From Phytophthora quininea (taxonomy: Eukaryota; Oomycota; Peronosporomycetes; Peronosporales; Peronosporaceae), in assembly GCA_011947345.1 (NCBI GenBank), contig JAAVTG010000644.1:1-64000 (forward strand): a stretch of 64,000 bases of DNA. The letters are read 5' to 3'. The first letter of the stretch is position 1. Every line of letters begins with the position of its first letter. A model generated the notes under the pieces. It was given only the letters and a program-made list of their open reading frames with translations. It ran no database searches and was not told where the DNA came from. This document shows positions 1 through 11,220 of the stretch, piece after piece. The position numbers and the translations under genes were made by a program.

Positions 1-119
1 GTGGTGCCAGCTTCTACGCTGAAAGTCGCCTGAAGGGTATCGCCAGCGGTAATAGTCGCGGCGTGAGCCTTACGTTGGATAGACACCATAATCAACACCC
101 CGTACTATCTATGTGCGCC
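1..119 (+). repeat. ~120 bp inverted repeat, left copy in A1
   Basis: It begins gtggtgccagcttctacgct and ends at gtgcgcc. Its reverse complement is at 1063-1185, and further pairs bound every A module. Two diagnostic sites separate copies: the outer triplet region (cacc or tatc on the reverse strand) and the gtag/ggag site next to it. Similarity continues a few bases outward (ctatcccca), interrupted by an 8-bp insertion in one copy. Confidence 0.9.
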
Positions 120-138
120 TTTAGTTGGTAGTTGTTGG

Positions 139-287
139 CCTCGCGAGGGGACGGTGAAAGCTCGGAGACCGCCCGAAGGACGCTAGCAAGCCAGGCGTCC
201 GCCCGGACGTTCCAAAATTGAATGTGAAAAAGACCTCGCCAACAGTGGGGAAACCAGTTTCCACACTGATTAGAACAGAATAGTTCT
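139..287. repeat. Cluster of four perfect or near-perfect palindromes in module A
   Basis: Reading in A1: cctcgcgagg (139-148) is a perfect palindrome; cgtccgcccggacg (196-209) folds with a 2-base loop; 243-268 folds into a ~12-bp stem with one mismatch and almost no loop; agaacagaatagttct (272-287) has 5-bp arms. The cluster recurs in the other A modules on the matching strand. Its function is unknown; hairpin-prone DNA may promote breakage and rearrangement. Confidence 0.75.
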
Positions 288-357
288 TTTATTACCAGTT
301 AGTAACCTCTCCGTAACGTAAAACGTAGGCTAAATATGCATGTCACTAAAGGGAGGG

Positions 358-663
358 TGTCGATGTGGTCAGGCTGCTCTACAAGAAGGGCTCGCGCGAG
401 GACCCGGCGAACTGGAGGCCCATCTGCCTCCAGCAAGCCATCTACAAACTGTACGCCGGTGCACTCGCGCGCAGGTTCACGAGATGACTAGACCGGAACG
501 AACGGCATGCGGAGGCACAGGAGGGCTTTCGCTCGGCCAACGGCTGCGGGGAACACAACTTCCTCGCGGCCACGATGGTTGACCAAGCGAGGCGCAAGAG
601 CCGCGAGCTGCACGTCGTGTGGTACAACCTGAAGAACGCCTTCGGGAGCGTACCGATTAGCCT
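358..663 (+). pseudogene. Non-LTR reverse transcriptase fragment (N-terminal part of RT) in module A
   Basis: Translation gives LINE RT motifs: YKKGSREDPANWRPI, then GFRSANGCGEHN, then LKNAFGSVP. An in-frame TGA interrupts it after ARRFTR. Homology ends abruptly after AFGSVP, where an AT-rich non-LINE sequence begins. The same fragment recurs near 2865-3170, 5376-5680, 7886-8190 (+) and 10862-10560, 13381-13079, 15897-15592, 18409-18107, 20926-20624 (-). It is a dead relic copied as part of the repeat. The active-site YxDD region is not here; it is at 22601-23110. Confidence 0.8.
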
Positions 664-1062
664 GACAAGAATACATGCTATAAAGTTACATATTTTAGGG
701 TGTTCGGTATTAACGTTGAATAGGGCTACGGGGGAGAGAAGGTCCGAGACGGAAGCCATCTACGCTAGTCGGAGATCGGTGGGGTGTCCACATCAAGTCG
801 GAGCTGTTTGCGTTGTCTATGACATATAAACATATATTTGGGGATCGGCATATGTTACAGCGATACATGTTACCGCATTGAGCTCAACAACCGCAATGAT
901 GATGCGACAGCCCCCCCAGTCAGCGCGTCACAAACGACGGCAGGCTGTCGGTTGACAACAATCGTTCACGTAGCCAATACAAGTGCATGCACTCTAAATA
1001 TTTGAAACACACATAGCGGCAGTCTTAAAGTAGATCCAAATGGACACATACTTAGGTAGTAG

Positions 1063-1185
1063 GGCGCACATAGATAGTACGGGGTGTTGATTATGGTGTC
1101 TATCCAACGTAAGGCTCACGCCGCGACTATTACCGCTGGCGATACCCTTCAGGCGACTTTCAGCGGAGAAGCTGGTATCACAGAG
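1063..1185 (-). repeat. ~120 bp inverted repeat, right copy in A1
   Basis: This is the reverse complement of 1-119, with the 'ggag + tatc' type at the diagnostic sites. Because each module is flanked by IRs in opposite orientation, homologous exchange can flip A, flip B, or insert circles in either direction. Confidence 0.9.
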
Positions 1186-1254
1186 CCGGAACTTGGGGAT
1201 AGGCGGAGGATCTCGGGCTGCAGCCAGACAGGTCGCCGATCCCCTCGCTCCCCA

Positions 1255-2045
1255 TGAGCGCCTCGTACGCGTACCTGGGGATCGGCGACGGCTTCGACCA
1301 CGTGCGCCGTCGCGTCGCGTCGAGCTCGCGCCTGCACTCAAGAAGCTCGAGGACGACGTGACGCCGCTGCTGCAGTCGGGGCTGGCGCCGTGGCAGGTGG
1401 TGAAGGCGGTGAAGACGTACCTCTACCTCGAGTGAAGTACGCCCTTCGCCACCTTCGCCCCTTCCAGCAGCAACTGGAAGGGTTCGACCGCCACCTCGTG
1501 CGCAGCCTTCGGCACCTGCTTCGCGTGGCGGCCTCCGCCACGGCCGAGTTCTTCTACGCGCCGGGTCGCGCGGCGGCTTGGGGATCCTGCCGCTGACGGA
1601 GCTGCACGCGGCGCTGCGGGTGGCGTACGGGTGGCAGATGCTGAACTCGACCGACCCTGCCATCCAGCGCATCGCCCGCGTGCAGCTCCGGCAGATACCG
1701 ACGCGCGACACCGAGTCGACGCAGCGCACTGGCGGGAGCGCGAGGACGAGCCGGCCACGCGGCTGCTCAACTCGCCGCTCGGGACGTCGGCCCACGCACC
1801 GCCCAAGCGCCGCAACGGCGCCATCGGCTCGCTGTGGGTCGACGTCCAGCGCCACCTCCGCGTGTTCGATATCAAGTTTGAGACAGCGCCGGCGGGCGCG
1901 GAGACCAACACGCCGGAGGTGGCACTACAGCTTCGCGTGCCGCTCCACGACAAGTGGCTGGACCACCACACGGTCCTACGGCACGTGGAGCTGCACCTCA
2001 AGCACAGGCACTGGAAGAAGTGGGCGGCCGTGAAGGACCAAAGCA
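1255..2045 (+). pseudogene. Non-LTR retrotransposon C-terminal fragment in module B
   Basis: Frames between these points encode the region downstream of the RT domain of a LINE: AYLGIGDGFDHVRRR, LAPWQVVKAVKTYLY, RHLRPFQQQLEGFDRHL, ILPLTELHAALRVAYGWQM, and further downstream LHDKWLDHHTVLRHVELHLK. Successive motifs fall in different frames because of single-base losses, which differ among units. The same block recurs in every B module on the matching strand. It is not a functional gene. Confidence 0.75.
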
Positions 2046-2269
2046 AACTGCTGTGTGGCGCTGGTCGTGTGACTCGGCTATTCGTTGGGGGAGGGGAGGG
2101 GCTCTGTTGTTGTTAGATCGGACATTACAAGTTTCCATTTAAAGTATGTAAGCGAGAGTGGGATCTAGAATCATTGATTGCGTACGAGCCATTCCAGCCA
2201 GCTGATGTTATGATTACTATGTACTGAGAGCAATATGGACACGGACTTACATCTCACTACTCTTCATCG

Positions 2270-2460
2270 AGGTATCTACGTAGGTCGCCGGAACGACGGC
2301 CCCTGGGACGCGTCCCACAGGAGCGCGAGCGGCACGCTACCGAAGACATTTTTGGGGTCTCGGAGCTGTACCAAGTAGCGTTCAATAACCAGTGTTTCCG
2401 CATCATGGTCGACGAGCGTAGTTGCAACGAAATTGTGCTCCCTCAGTCATTGACTGGTTA
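2270..2460 (-). pseudogene. Second, diverged RT fragment at the right end of module B
   Basis: On the - strand this reads EHNFVATTLVD, later KNVFGSVPLALLWDAS. It aligns by eye with the EHNFLAATMVD..NAFGSVP part of module A but is clearly diverged and opposite in orientation. Each unit therefore contains pieces of at least two LINE copies facing each other. It is repeated in all B modules. Confidence 0.65.
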
Positions 2461-2506
2461 CAAATACCTGAGCTTCTACTGAACCAGACGGGACTATCCC
2501 CACTCT

Positions 2507-5016
2507 GTGGTGCCAGCTTCTACGCTGAAAGTCGCCTGAAGGGTATCGCCAGCGGTAATAGTCGCGGCGTGAGCCTTACGTTGGATAGACACCATAATCA
2601 ACACCCCGTACTATCTATGTGCGCCTTACAAGTTGGTAGTTGTTGGCCTCGCGAGGGGACGGTGAAAGCCTCGGAGACCGCCCGAAGGACGCTAGCAAGC
2701 CAGGCGTCCGCCCGGACGTTCCAAAATGAATGAAAAAGACCCCGCCAACAGTGGGGAAACCAGTTTCCACACTGATTAGAACAGAATAGTTCTTTTATTA
2801 CCAGTTAGTAACCTCTCCGTAACGTAAAACGTAGGCTAAATATGCATGTCACTAAAGGGAGGGTGTCGATGTGGTCAGGCTGCTCTACAAGAAGGGCTCG
2901 CGCGAGGACCCGGCGAACTGGAGGCCCATCTGCCTCCAGCAAGCCATCTACAAACTGTACGCCGGTGCACTCGCGCGCAGGTTCACGAGATGACTAGACC
3001 GGAACGAACGGCATGCGGAGGCACAGGAGGGCTTTCGCTCGGCCAACGGCTGCGGGGAACACAACTTCCGCGGCCACGATGGTTGACCAAGCGAGGCGCA
3101 AGAGCCGCGAGCTGCACGTCGTGTGGTACAACCTGAAGAACGCCTTCGGGAGCGTACCGATTAGCCTGACAAGAATACATGCTATAAAGTTACATATTTT
3201 AGGGTGTTCGGTATTAACGTTGAATAGGGCTACGGGGGAGAGAAGGTCCGAGACGGAAGCCATCTACGCTAGTCGGAGATCGGTGGGGTGTCCACATCAA
3301 GTCGGAGCTGTTTGCGTTGTCTATGACATATAAACATATATTTGGGGATCGGCATATGTTACAGCGATACATGTTACCGCATTGAGCTCACACCAACAAC
3401 CGCAATGATGATGCGACAGCCCCCCAGTCAGCGCGTCACAAACGACGGCAGGCTGTCGGTTGACAACAATCGTTCACGTAGCCAATACAAGTGCATGCAC
3501 TCTAAATATTTGAAACACACATAGCGGCAGTCTTAAAGTAGATCCAAATGGACACATACTTAGGTAGTAGGGCGCACATAGATAGTACAGGGTGTTGATT
3601 ATGGTGTCTATCCAACGTAAGGCTCACGCCGCGACTATTACCGCTGGCGATACCCTTCAGGCGACTTTCAGCGGAGAAGCTGGTATCACAGAGCCGGAAC
3701 TTGGGGATAGGCGGAGGATCTCGGGCTGCAGCCAGACAGGTCGCCGATCCCCTCGCTCCCCATGAGCGCCTCGTACGCGTACCTGGGGATCGGCGACGGC
3801 TTCGACCACGTGCGCCGTCGCGTCGCGTCGAGCTCGCGCCTGCACTCAAGAAGCTCGAGGACGACGTGACGCCGCTGCTGCAGTCGGGGCTGGCGCCGTG
3901 GCAGGTGGTGAAGGCGGTGAAGACGTACCTCTACCTCGAGTGAAGTACGCCCTTCGCCACCTTCGCCCCTTCCAGCAGCAACTGGAAGGGTTCGACCGCC
4001 ACCCGTGCGCAGCCTTCGGCACCTGCTTCGCGTGGCGGCCTCCGCCACGGCCGAGTTCTTCTACGCGCCGGTCGCGCGGCGGCTTGGGGATCCTGCCGCT
4101 GACGGAGCTGCACGCGGCGCTGCGGGTGGCGTACGGGTGGCAGATGCTGAACTCGACCGACCCTGCCATCCAGCGCATCGCCCGCGTGCAGCTCCGGCAG
4201 ATACCGACGCGCGACACCGAGTCGACGCAGCGCACTGGCGGGAGCGCGAGGACGAGCCGGCCACGCGGCTGCTCAACTCGCCGCTCGGGACGTCGGCCCA
4301 CGCACCGCCCAAGCGCCGCAACGGCGCCATCGGCTCGCTGTGGGTCGACGTCCAGCGCCACCTCCGCGTGTTCGATATCAAGTTTGAGACAGCGCCGGCG
4401 GGCGCGGAGACCAACACGCCGGAGGTGGCACTACAGCTTCGCGTGCCGCTCCACGACAAGTGGCTGGACCACCACACGGTCCTACGGCACGTGGAGCTGC
4501 ACCTCAAGCACAGGCACTGGAAGAAGTGGGCGGCCGTGAAGGACCAAAGCAAACTGCTGTGTGGCGCTGGTCGTGTGACTCGGCTATTCGTTGGGGGAGG
4601 GGAGGGGCTTTCCTCTGTTGTTGTTAGATCGGACATTACAAGTTTCCATTTAAAGTATGTAAGCGAGAGTGGGATCTAGAATCATTGATTGCGTACGAGC
4701 CATTCCAGCCAGCTGATGTTATGATTACTATGTACTGAGAGCAATATGGACACGGACTTACATCTCACTACTCTTCATCGAGGTATCTACGTAGGTCGCC
4801 GGAACGACGGCCCTGGGACGCGTCCCACAGGAGCGCGAGCGGCACGCTACCGAAGACATTTTTGGGGTCTCGGAGCTGTACCAAGTAGCGTTCAATAACC
4901 AGTGTTTCCGCATCATGGTCGACGAGCGTAGTTGCAACGAAATTGTGCTCCCTCAGTCATTGACTGGTTACAAATACCTGAGCTTCTACTGAACCAGACG
5001 GGACTATCCCCACTCT
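2507..5016 (+). repeat. Array unit 2 (A2 + B2)
   Basis: A2 covers about 2507-3693 and B2 3694-5016. A2 lacks two bases in the cctcgcgg tract near 3069. B2 lacks bases near 4003 and 4071 relative to other copies. These changes shift the frame of the retroelement relic but leave the repeat structure intact. Confidence 0.9.
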
Positions 5017-7528
5017 GTGGTGCCAGCTTCTACGCTGAAAGTCGCCTGAAGGGTATCGCCAGCGGTAATAGTCGCGGCGTGAGCCTTACGTTGGATAGAC
5101 ACCATAATCAACACCCCGTACTATCTATGTGCGCCTTACAAGTTGGTAGTTGTTGGCCTCGCGAGGGGACGGTGAAAGCCTCGGAGACCGCCCGAAGGAC
5201 GCTAGCAAGCCAGGCGTCCGCCCGGACGTTCCAAAATTGAATGTGAAAAAGACCCGCCAACAGTGGGGAAACCAGTTTCCACACTGATTAGAACAGAATA
5301 GTTCTTTTATTACCAGTTAGTAACCTCTCCGTAACGTAAAACGTAGGCTAAATATGCATGTCACTAAAGGGAGGGTGTCGATGTGGTCAGGCTGCTCTAC
5401 AAGAAGGGCTCGCGCGAGGACCCGGCGAACTGGAGGCCCATCTGCCTCCAGCAAGCCATCTACAAACTGTACGCCGGTGCACTCGCGCGCAGGTTCACGA
5501 GATGACTAGACCGGAACGAACGGCATGCGGAGGCACAGGAGGGCTTTCGCTCGGCCAACGGCTGCGGGGAACACAACTTCCTCGCGGCCACGATGGTTGA
5601 CCAAGCGAGGCGCAAGAGCCGCGAGCTGCACGTCGTGTGGTACAACCTGAAGAACGCCTTCGGGAGCGTACCGATTAGCCTGACAAGAATACATGCTATA
5701 AAGTTACATATTTTAGGGTGTTCGGTATTAACGTTGAATAGGGCTACGGGGAGAGAAGGTCCGAGACGGAAGCCATCTACGCTAGTCGGAGATCGGTGGG
5801 GTGTCCACATCAAGTCGGAGCTGTTTGCGTTGTCTATGACATATAAACATATATTTGGGGATCGGCATATGTTACAGCGATACATGTTACCGCATTGAGC
5901 TCACACCAACAACCGCAATGATGATGCGACAGCCCCCCCAGTCAGCGCGTCACAAACGACGGCAGGCTGTCGGTTGACAACAATCGTTCACGTAGCCAAT
6001 ACAAGTGCATGCACTCTAAATATTTGAAACACACATAGCGGCAGTCTTAAAGTAGATCCAAATGGACACATACTTAGGTAGTAGGGCGCACATAGATAGT
6101 ACGGGGTGTTGATTATGGTGTCTATCCAACGTAAGGCTCACGCCGCGACTATTACCGCTGGCGATACCCTTCAGGCGACTTTCAGCGGAGAAGCTGGTAT
6201 CACAGAGCCGGAACTTGGGGATAGGCGGAGGATCTCGGGCTGCAGCCAGACAGGTCGCCGATCCCCTCGCCCCCATGAGCGCCTCGTACGCGTACCTGGG
6301 GATCGGCGACGGCTTCGACCACGTGCGCCGTCGCGTCGCGTCGAGCTCGCGCCTGCACTCAAGAAGCTCGAGGACGACGTGACGCCGCTGCAGTCGGGGC
6401 TGGCGCCGTGGCAGGTGGTGAAGGCGGTGAAGACGTACCTCTACCTCGAGTGAAGTACGCCCTTCGCCACCTTCGCCCCTTCCAGCAGCAACTGGAAGGG
6501 TTCGACCGCCACCTCGTGCGCAGCCTTCGGCACCTGCTTCGCGTGGCGGCCTCCGCCACGGCCGAGTTCTCTACGCGCCGGCAATGCGCGGCGGCTTGGG
6601 GATCCTGCCGCTGACGGAGCTGCACGCGGCGCTGCGGGTGGCGTACGGGTGGCAGATGCTGAACTCGACCGACCCTGCCATCCAGCGCATCGCCCGCGTG
6701 CAGCTCCGGCAGATACCGACGCGCGACACCGAGTCGACGCAGCGCACTGGCGGGAGCGCGAGGACGAGCCGGCCACGCGGCTGCTCAACTCGCCGCTCGG
6801 GACGTCGGCCCACGCACCGCCCAAGCGCCGCAACGGCGCCATCGGCTCGCTGTGGGTCGACGTCCAGCGCCACCTCCGCGTGTTCGATATCAAGTTTGAG
6901 ACAGCGCCGGCGGGCGCGGAGACCAACACGCCGGAGGTGGCACTACAGCTTCGCGTGCCGCTCCACGACAAGTGGCTGGACCACCACACGGTCCTACGGC
7001 ACGTGGAGCTGCACCTCAAGCACAGGCACTGGAAGAAGTGGGCGGCCGTGAAGGACCAAAGCAAACTGCTGTGTGGCGCTGGTCGTGTGACTCGGCTATT
7101 CGTTGGGGGAGGGGAGGGGCTTTCCTCTGTTGTTGTTAGATCGGACATTACAAGTTTCCATTTAAAGTATGTAAGCGAGAGTGGGATCTAGAATCATTGA
7201 TTGCGTACGAGCCATTCCAGCCAGCTGATGTTATGATTACTATGTACTGAGAGCAATATGGACACGGACTTACATCTCACTACTCTTCATCGAGGTATCT
7301 ACGTAGGTCGCCGGAACGACGGCCCTGGGACGCGTCCCACAGGAGCGCGAGCGGCACGCTACCGAAGACATTTTTGGGGTCTCGGAGCTGTACCAAGTAG
7401 CGTTCAATAACCAGTGTTTCCGCATCATGGTCGACGAGCGTAGTTGCAACGAAATTGTGCTCCCTCAGTCATTGACTGGTTACAAATACCTGAGCTTCTA
7501 CTGAACCAGACGGGACTATCCCCACTCT
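5017..7528 (+). repeat. Array unit 3 (A3 + B3)
   Basis: A3 covers about 5017-6207 and B3 6208-7528. B3 has lost one triplet of a gctgctgcag tract near 6388 and has a local substitution near 6582 (gcaatgcgcgg in place of gtgtcgcgcgg). Confidence 0.9.
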
Positions 7529-8722
7529 GTGGTGCCAGCTTCTCCGCTGAAAGTCGCCTGAAGGGTATCGCCAGCGGTAATAGTCGCGGCGTGAGCCTTA
7601 CGTTGGATAGACACCATAATCAACACCCCGTACTATCTATGTGCGCCTTACAAGTTGGTAGTTGTTGGCCTCGCGAGGACGGTGAAAGCCCTCGGAGACC
7701 GCCCGAAGGACGCTAGCAAGCCAGGCGTCCGCCCGACGTTCCAAAATGAATGTGAAAAAGACCTCGCCAACAGTGGGGAAACCAGTTTCCACACTGATTA
7801 GAACAGAATAGTTCTTTTATTACCAGTTAGTAACCTCTCCGTAACGTAAAACGTAGGCTAAATATGCATGTCACTAAAGGGAGGGTGTCGATGTGGTCAG
7901 GCTGCTCTACAAGAAGGGCTCGCGCGAGGACCCGGCGAACTGGAGGCCCATCTGCCTCCAGCAAGCCATCTACAAACTGTACGCCGGTGCACTCGCGCGC
8001 AGGTTCACGAGATGACTAGACCGGAACGAACGGCATGCGGAGGCACAGGAGGGCTTTCGCTCGGCCAACGGCTGCGGGGAACACAACTTCCTCGCGGCCA
8101 CGATGGTTGACCAAGCGAGGCGCAAGAGCCGCGAGCTGCACGTCGTGTGGTACAACCTGAAGAACGCCTTCGGGAGCGTACCGATTAGCCTGACAAGAAT
8201 ACATGCTATAAAGTTACATATTTTAGGGTGTTCGGTATTAACGTTGAATAGGGCTACGGGGGGAGAGAAGGTCCGAGACGGAAGCCATCTACGCTAGTCG
8301 GAGATCGGTGGGGTGTCCACATCAAGTCGGAGCTGTTTGCGTTGTCTATGACATATAAACATATTTGGGGATCGGCATATGTTACAGCGATACATGTTAC
8401 CGCATTGAGCTCACACCAACAACCGCAATGATGATGCGACAGCCCCCCCCAGTCAGCGCGTCACAAACGACGGCAGGCTGTCGGTTGACAACAATCGTTC
8501 ACGTAGCCAATACAAGTGCATGCACTCTAAATATTTGAAACACACATAGCGGCAGTCTTAAAGTAGATCCAAATGGACACATACTTAGGTAGTAGGGCGC
8601 ACATAGATAGTACGGGGTGTTGATTATGGTGTCTATCCAACGTAAGGCTCACGCCGCGACTATTACCGCTGGCGATACCCTTCAGGCGACTTTCAGCGGA
8701 GAAGCTGGCACCACAGAGTGGG
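7529..8722 (+). repeat. Array module A4, last + oriented module before the switch
   Basis: A4 is bounded by IRs at 7529 and 8596-8722. Both carry the 'cacc + ggag' combination, unlike A1-A3. After the right-hand IR the sequence enters a B module in the opposite orientation, so 8.70 kb is the first orientation switch. Confidence 0.9.
8596..8722 (-). repeat. Switch-point IR 1, hybrid type (cacc + ggag)
   Basis: The A-facing side has ggag, as expected for the right IR of a + module. The B-facing side has cacc, as expected for the opposite end of B. It joins A(+) to B(-). The reciprocal hybrid is at 21165-21287. Confidence 0.8.
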
Positions 8723-11220
8723 GATAGTCCCGTCTGGTTCAGTAGAAGCTCAGGTATTTGTAACCAGTCAATGACTGAGGGAGCACAATTTCGTTGCAAC
8801 TACGCTCGTCGACCATGATGCGGAAACACTGGTTATTGAACGCTACTTGGTACAGCCCGAGACCCCAAAATGTCTTCGGTAGCGTGCCGCTCGCGCTCCT
8901 GTGGGACGCGTCCCAGGGGCCGTCGTTCCGGCGACCTACGTAGATACCTCGATGAAGAGTAGTGAGATGTAAGTCCGTGTCCATATTGCTCTCAGTACAT
9001 AGTAATCATAACATCAGCTGGCTGGAATGGCTCGTACGCAATCAATGATTCTAGATCCCACTCTCGCTTACATACTTTAAATGGAAACTTGTAATGTCCG
9101 ATCTAACAACAACAGAGGAAAGCCCCTCCCCTCCCCCAACGAATAGCCGAGTCACACGACCAGCGCCACACAGCAGTTTGCTTTGGTCCTTCACGGCCGC
9201 CCACTTCTTCCAGTGCCTGTGCTTGAGGTGCAGCTCCACGTGCCGTAGGACCGTGTGGTGGTCCAGCCACTTGTCGTGGAGCGGCACGCGAAGCTGTAGT
9301 GCCACCTCCGGCGTGTTGGTCTCGCGCCCGCCGGCGCTGTCTCAAACTTGATATCGAACACGCGGAGGTGCTGGACGTCGACCCCAGCGAGCCGATGGCG
9401 CCGTTGCGGCGCTTGGGCGGTGCGTGGGCCGACGTCCCGAGCGGCGAGTTGAGCAGCCGCGTGGCCGGCTCGTCCTCGCGCTCCCGCCAGTGCGCTGCGT
9501 CGACTCGGTGTCGCGCGTCGGTATCTGCCGGAGCTGCACGCGGGCGATGCGCTGGATGGCAGGGTCGGTCGAGTTCAGCATCTGCCACCCGTACGCCACC
9601 CGCAGCGCCGCGTGCAGCTCCGTCAGCGGCAGGATCCCTGCCGCCGCGCGACACCGGCGCGTAGAAGAACTCGGCCGTGGCGGAGGCCGCCACGCGAAGC
9701 AGGTGCCGAAGGCTGCGCACGAGGTGGCGGTCGAACCTTCCAGTTGCTGCTGGAAGGGGCGAAGGTGGCGAAGGGCGTACTTCACTCGAGGTAGAGGTAC
9801 GTCTTCACCGCCTTCACCACCTGCCACGGCGCCAGCCCCGACTGCAGCAGCGGCGTCACGTCGTCCTCGAGCTTCTTGAGTGCAGGCGCGAGCTCGACGC
9901 GACGCGACGGCGCACGTGGTCGAAGCCGTCGCCGATCCCCAGGTACGCGTACGAGGCGCTCATGGGGAGCGAGGGGATCGGCGACCTGTCTGGCTGCAGC
10001 CCGAGATCCTCCGCCTATCCCCAAGTTCCGGCTCTGTGATACCAGCTTCTCCGCTGAAAGTCGCCTGAAGGGTATCGCCAGCGGTAATAGTCGCGGCGTG
10101 AGCCTTACGTTGGATAGACACCATAATCAACACCCCGTACTATCTATGTGCGCCCTACTACCTAAGTATGTGTCCATTTGGATCTACTTTAAGACTGCCG
10201 CTATGTGTGTTTCAAATATTTAGAGTGCATGCACTTGTATTGGCTACGTGAACGATTGTTGTCAACCGACAGCCTGCCGTCGTTTGTGACGCGCTGACTG
10301 GGGGCTGTCGCATCATCATTGCGGTTGTTGGTGTGAGCTCAATGCGGTAACATGTATCGCTGTAACATATGCCGATCCCCAAATATATGTTTATATGTCA
10401 TAGACAACGCAAACAGCTCCGACTTGATGTGGACACCCCACCGATCTCCGACTAGCGTAGATGGCTTCCGTCTCGGACCTTCTCTCCCCGTAGCCCTATT
10501 CAACGTTAATACCGAACACCCTAAAATATGTAACTTTATAGCATGTATTCTTGTCAGGCTAATCGGTACGCTCCCGAAGGCGTTCTTCAGGTTGTACCAC
10601 ACGACGTGCAGCTCGCGGCTCTTGCGCCTCGCTTGGTCAACCATCGTGGCCGCGAGGAAGTTGTGTTCCCCGCAGCCGTTGGCCGAGCGAAAGCCCTCCT
10701 GTGCCTCCGCATGCCGTTCGTTCCGGTCTAGTCATCTCGTGAACCTGCGCGCGAGTGCACCGGCGTACAGTTTGTAGATGGCTTGCTGGAGGCAGATGGG
10801 CCTCCAGTTCGCCGGGTCCTCGCGCGAGCCCTTCTTGTAGAGCAGCCTGACCACATCGACACCCTCCCTTTAGTGACATGCATATTTAGCCTACGTTTTA
10901 CGTTACGGAGAGGTTACTAACTGGTAATAAAAAGAACTATTCTGTTCTAATCAGTGTGGAAACTGGTTTCCCCACTGTTGGCGGGGTCTTTTCACATTCA
11001 TTTTTGAACGTCCGGGCGGACGCCTGGCTTGCTAGCGTCCTTCGGGCGGTCTCCGAGGGCTTTCACCGTCCCTCGCGAGGCCAACAACTACCAACTTGTA
11101 AGGCGCACATAGATAGTACGGGGTGTTGATTATGGTGTCTATCCAACGTAAGGCTCACGCCGCGACTATTACCGCTGGCGATACCCTTCAGGCGACTTTC
11201 AGCGGAGAAGCTGGCACCAC
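8715..11220 (-). repeat. Inverted array unit 5 (B4 + A5)
   Basis: B4 lies at 8715-10031 and A5 at 10032-11220, both reverse-complemented relative to units 1-3. B4 has several small deletions, for example near 9325 and 9373-9380. The A5 IR at 11.21 kb has the 'cacc + ggag' type, shared only with 7.53 and 8.70 kb. Confidence 0.9.

Larger units (their letters stand above)
1..2506 (+). repeat. Array unit 1 (A1 + B1)
   Basis: A1 covers 1-1185 and B1 about 1186-2506. The junction IR at 1 has the 'cacc + gtag' type (see the IR entries). B1 lacks 5 bases in the ggggctctg tract near 2100 that other units have, and has a one-base change at 1560-1575. The window opens on the IR itself. Confidence 0.9.
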
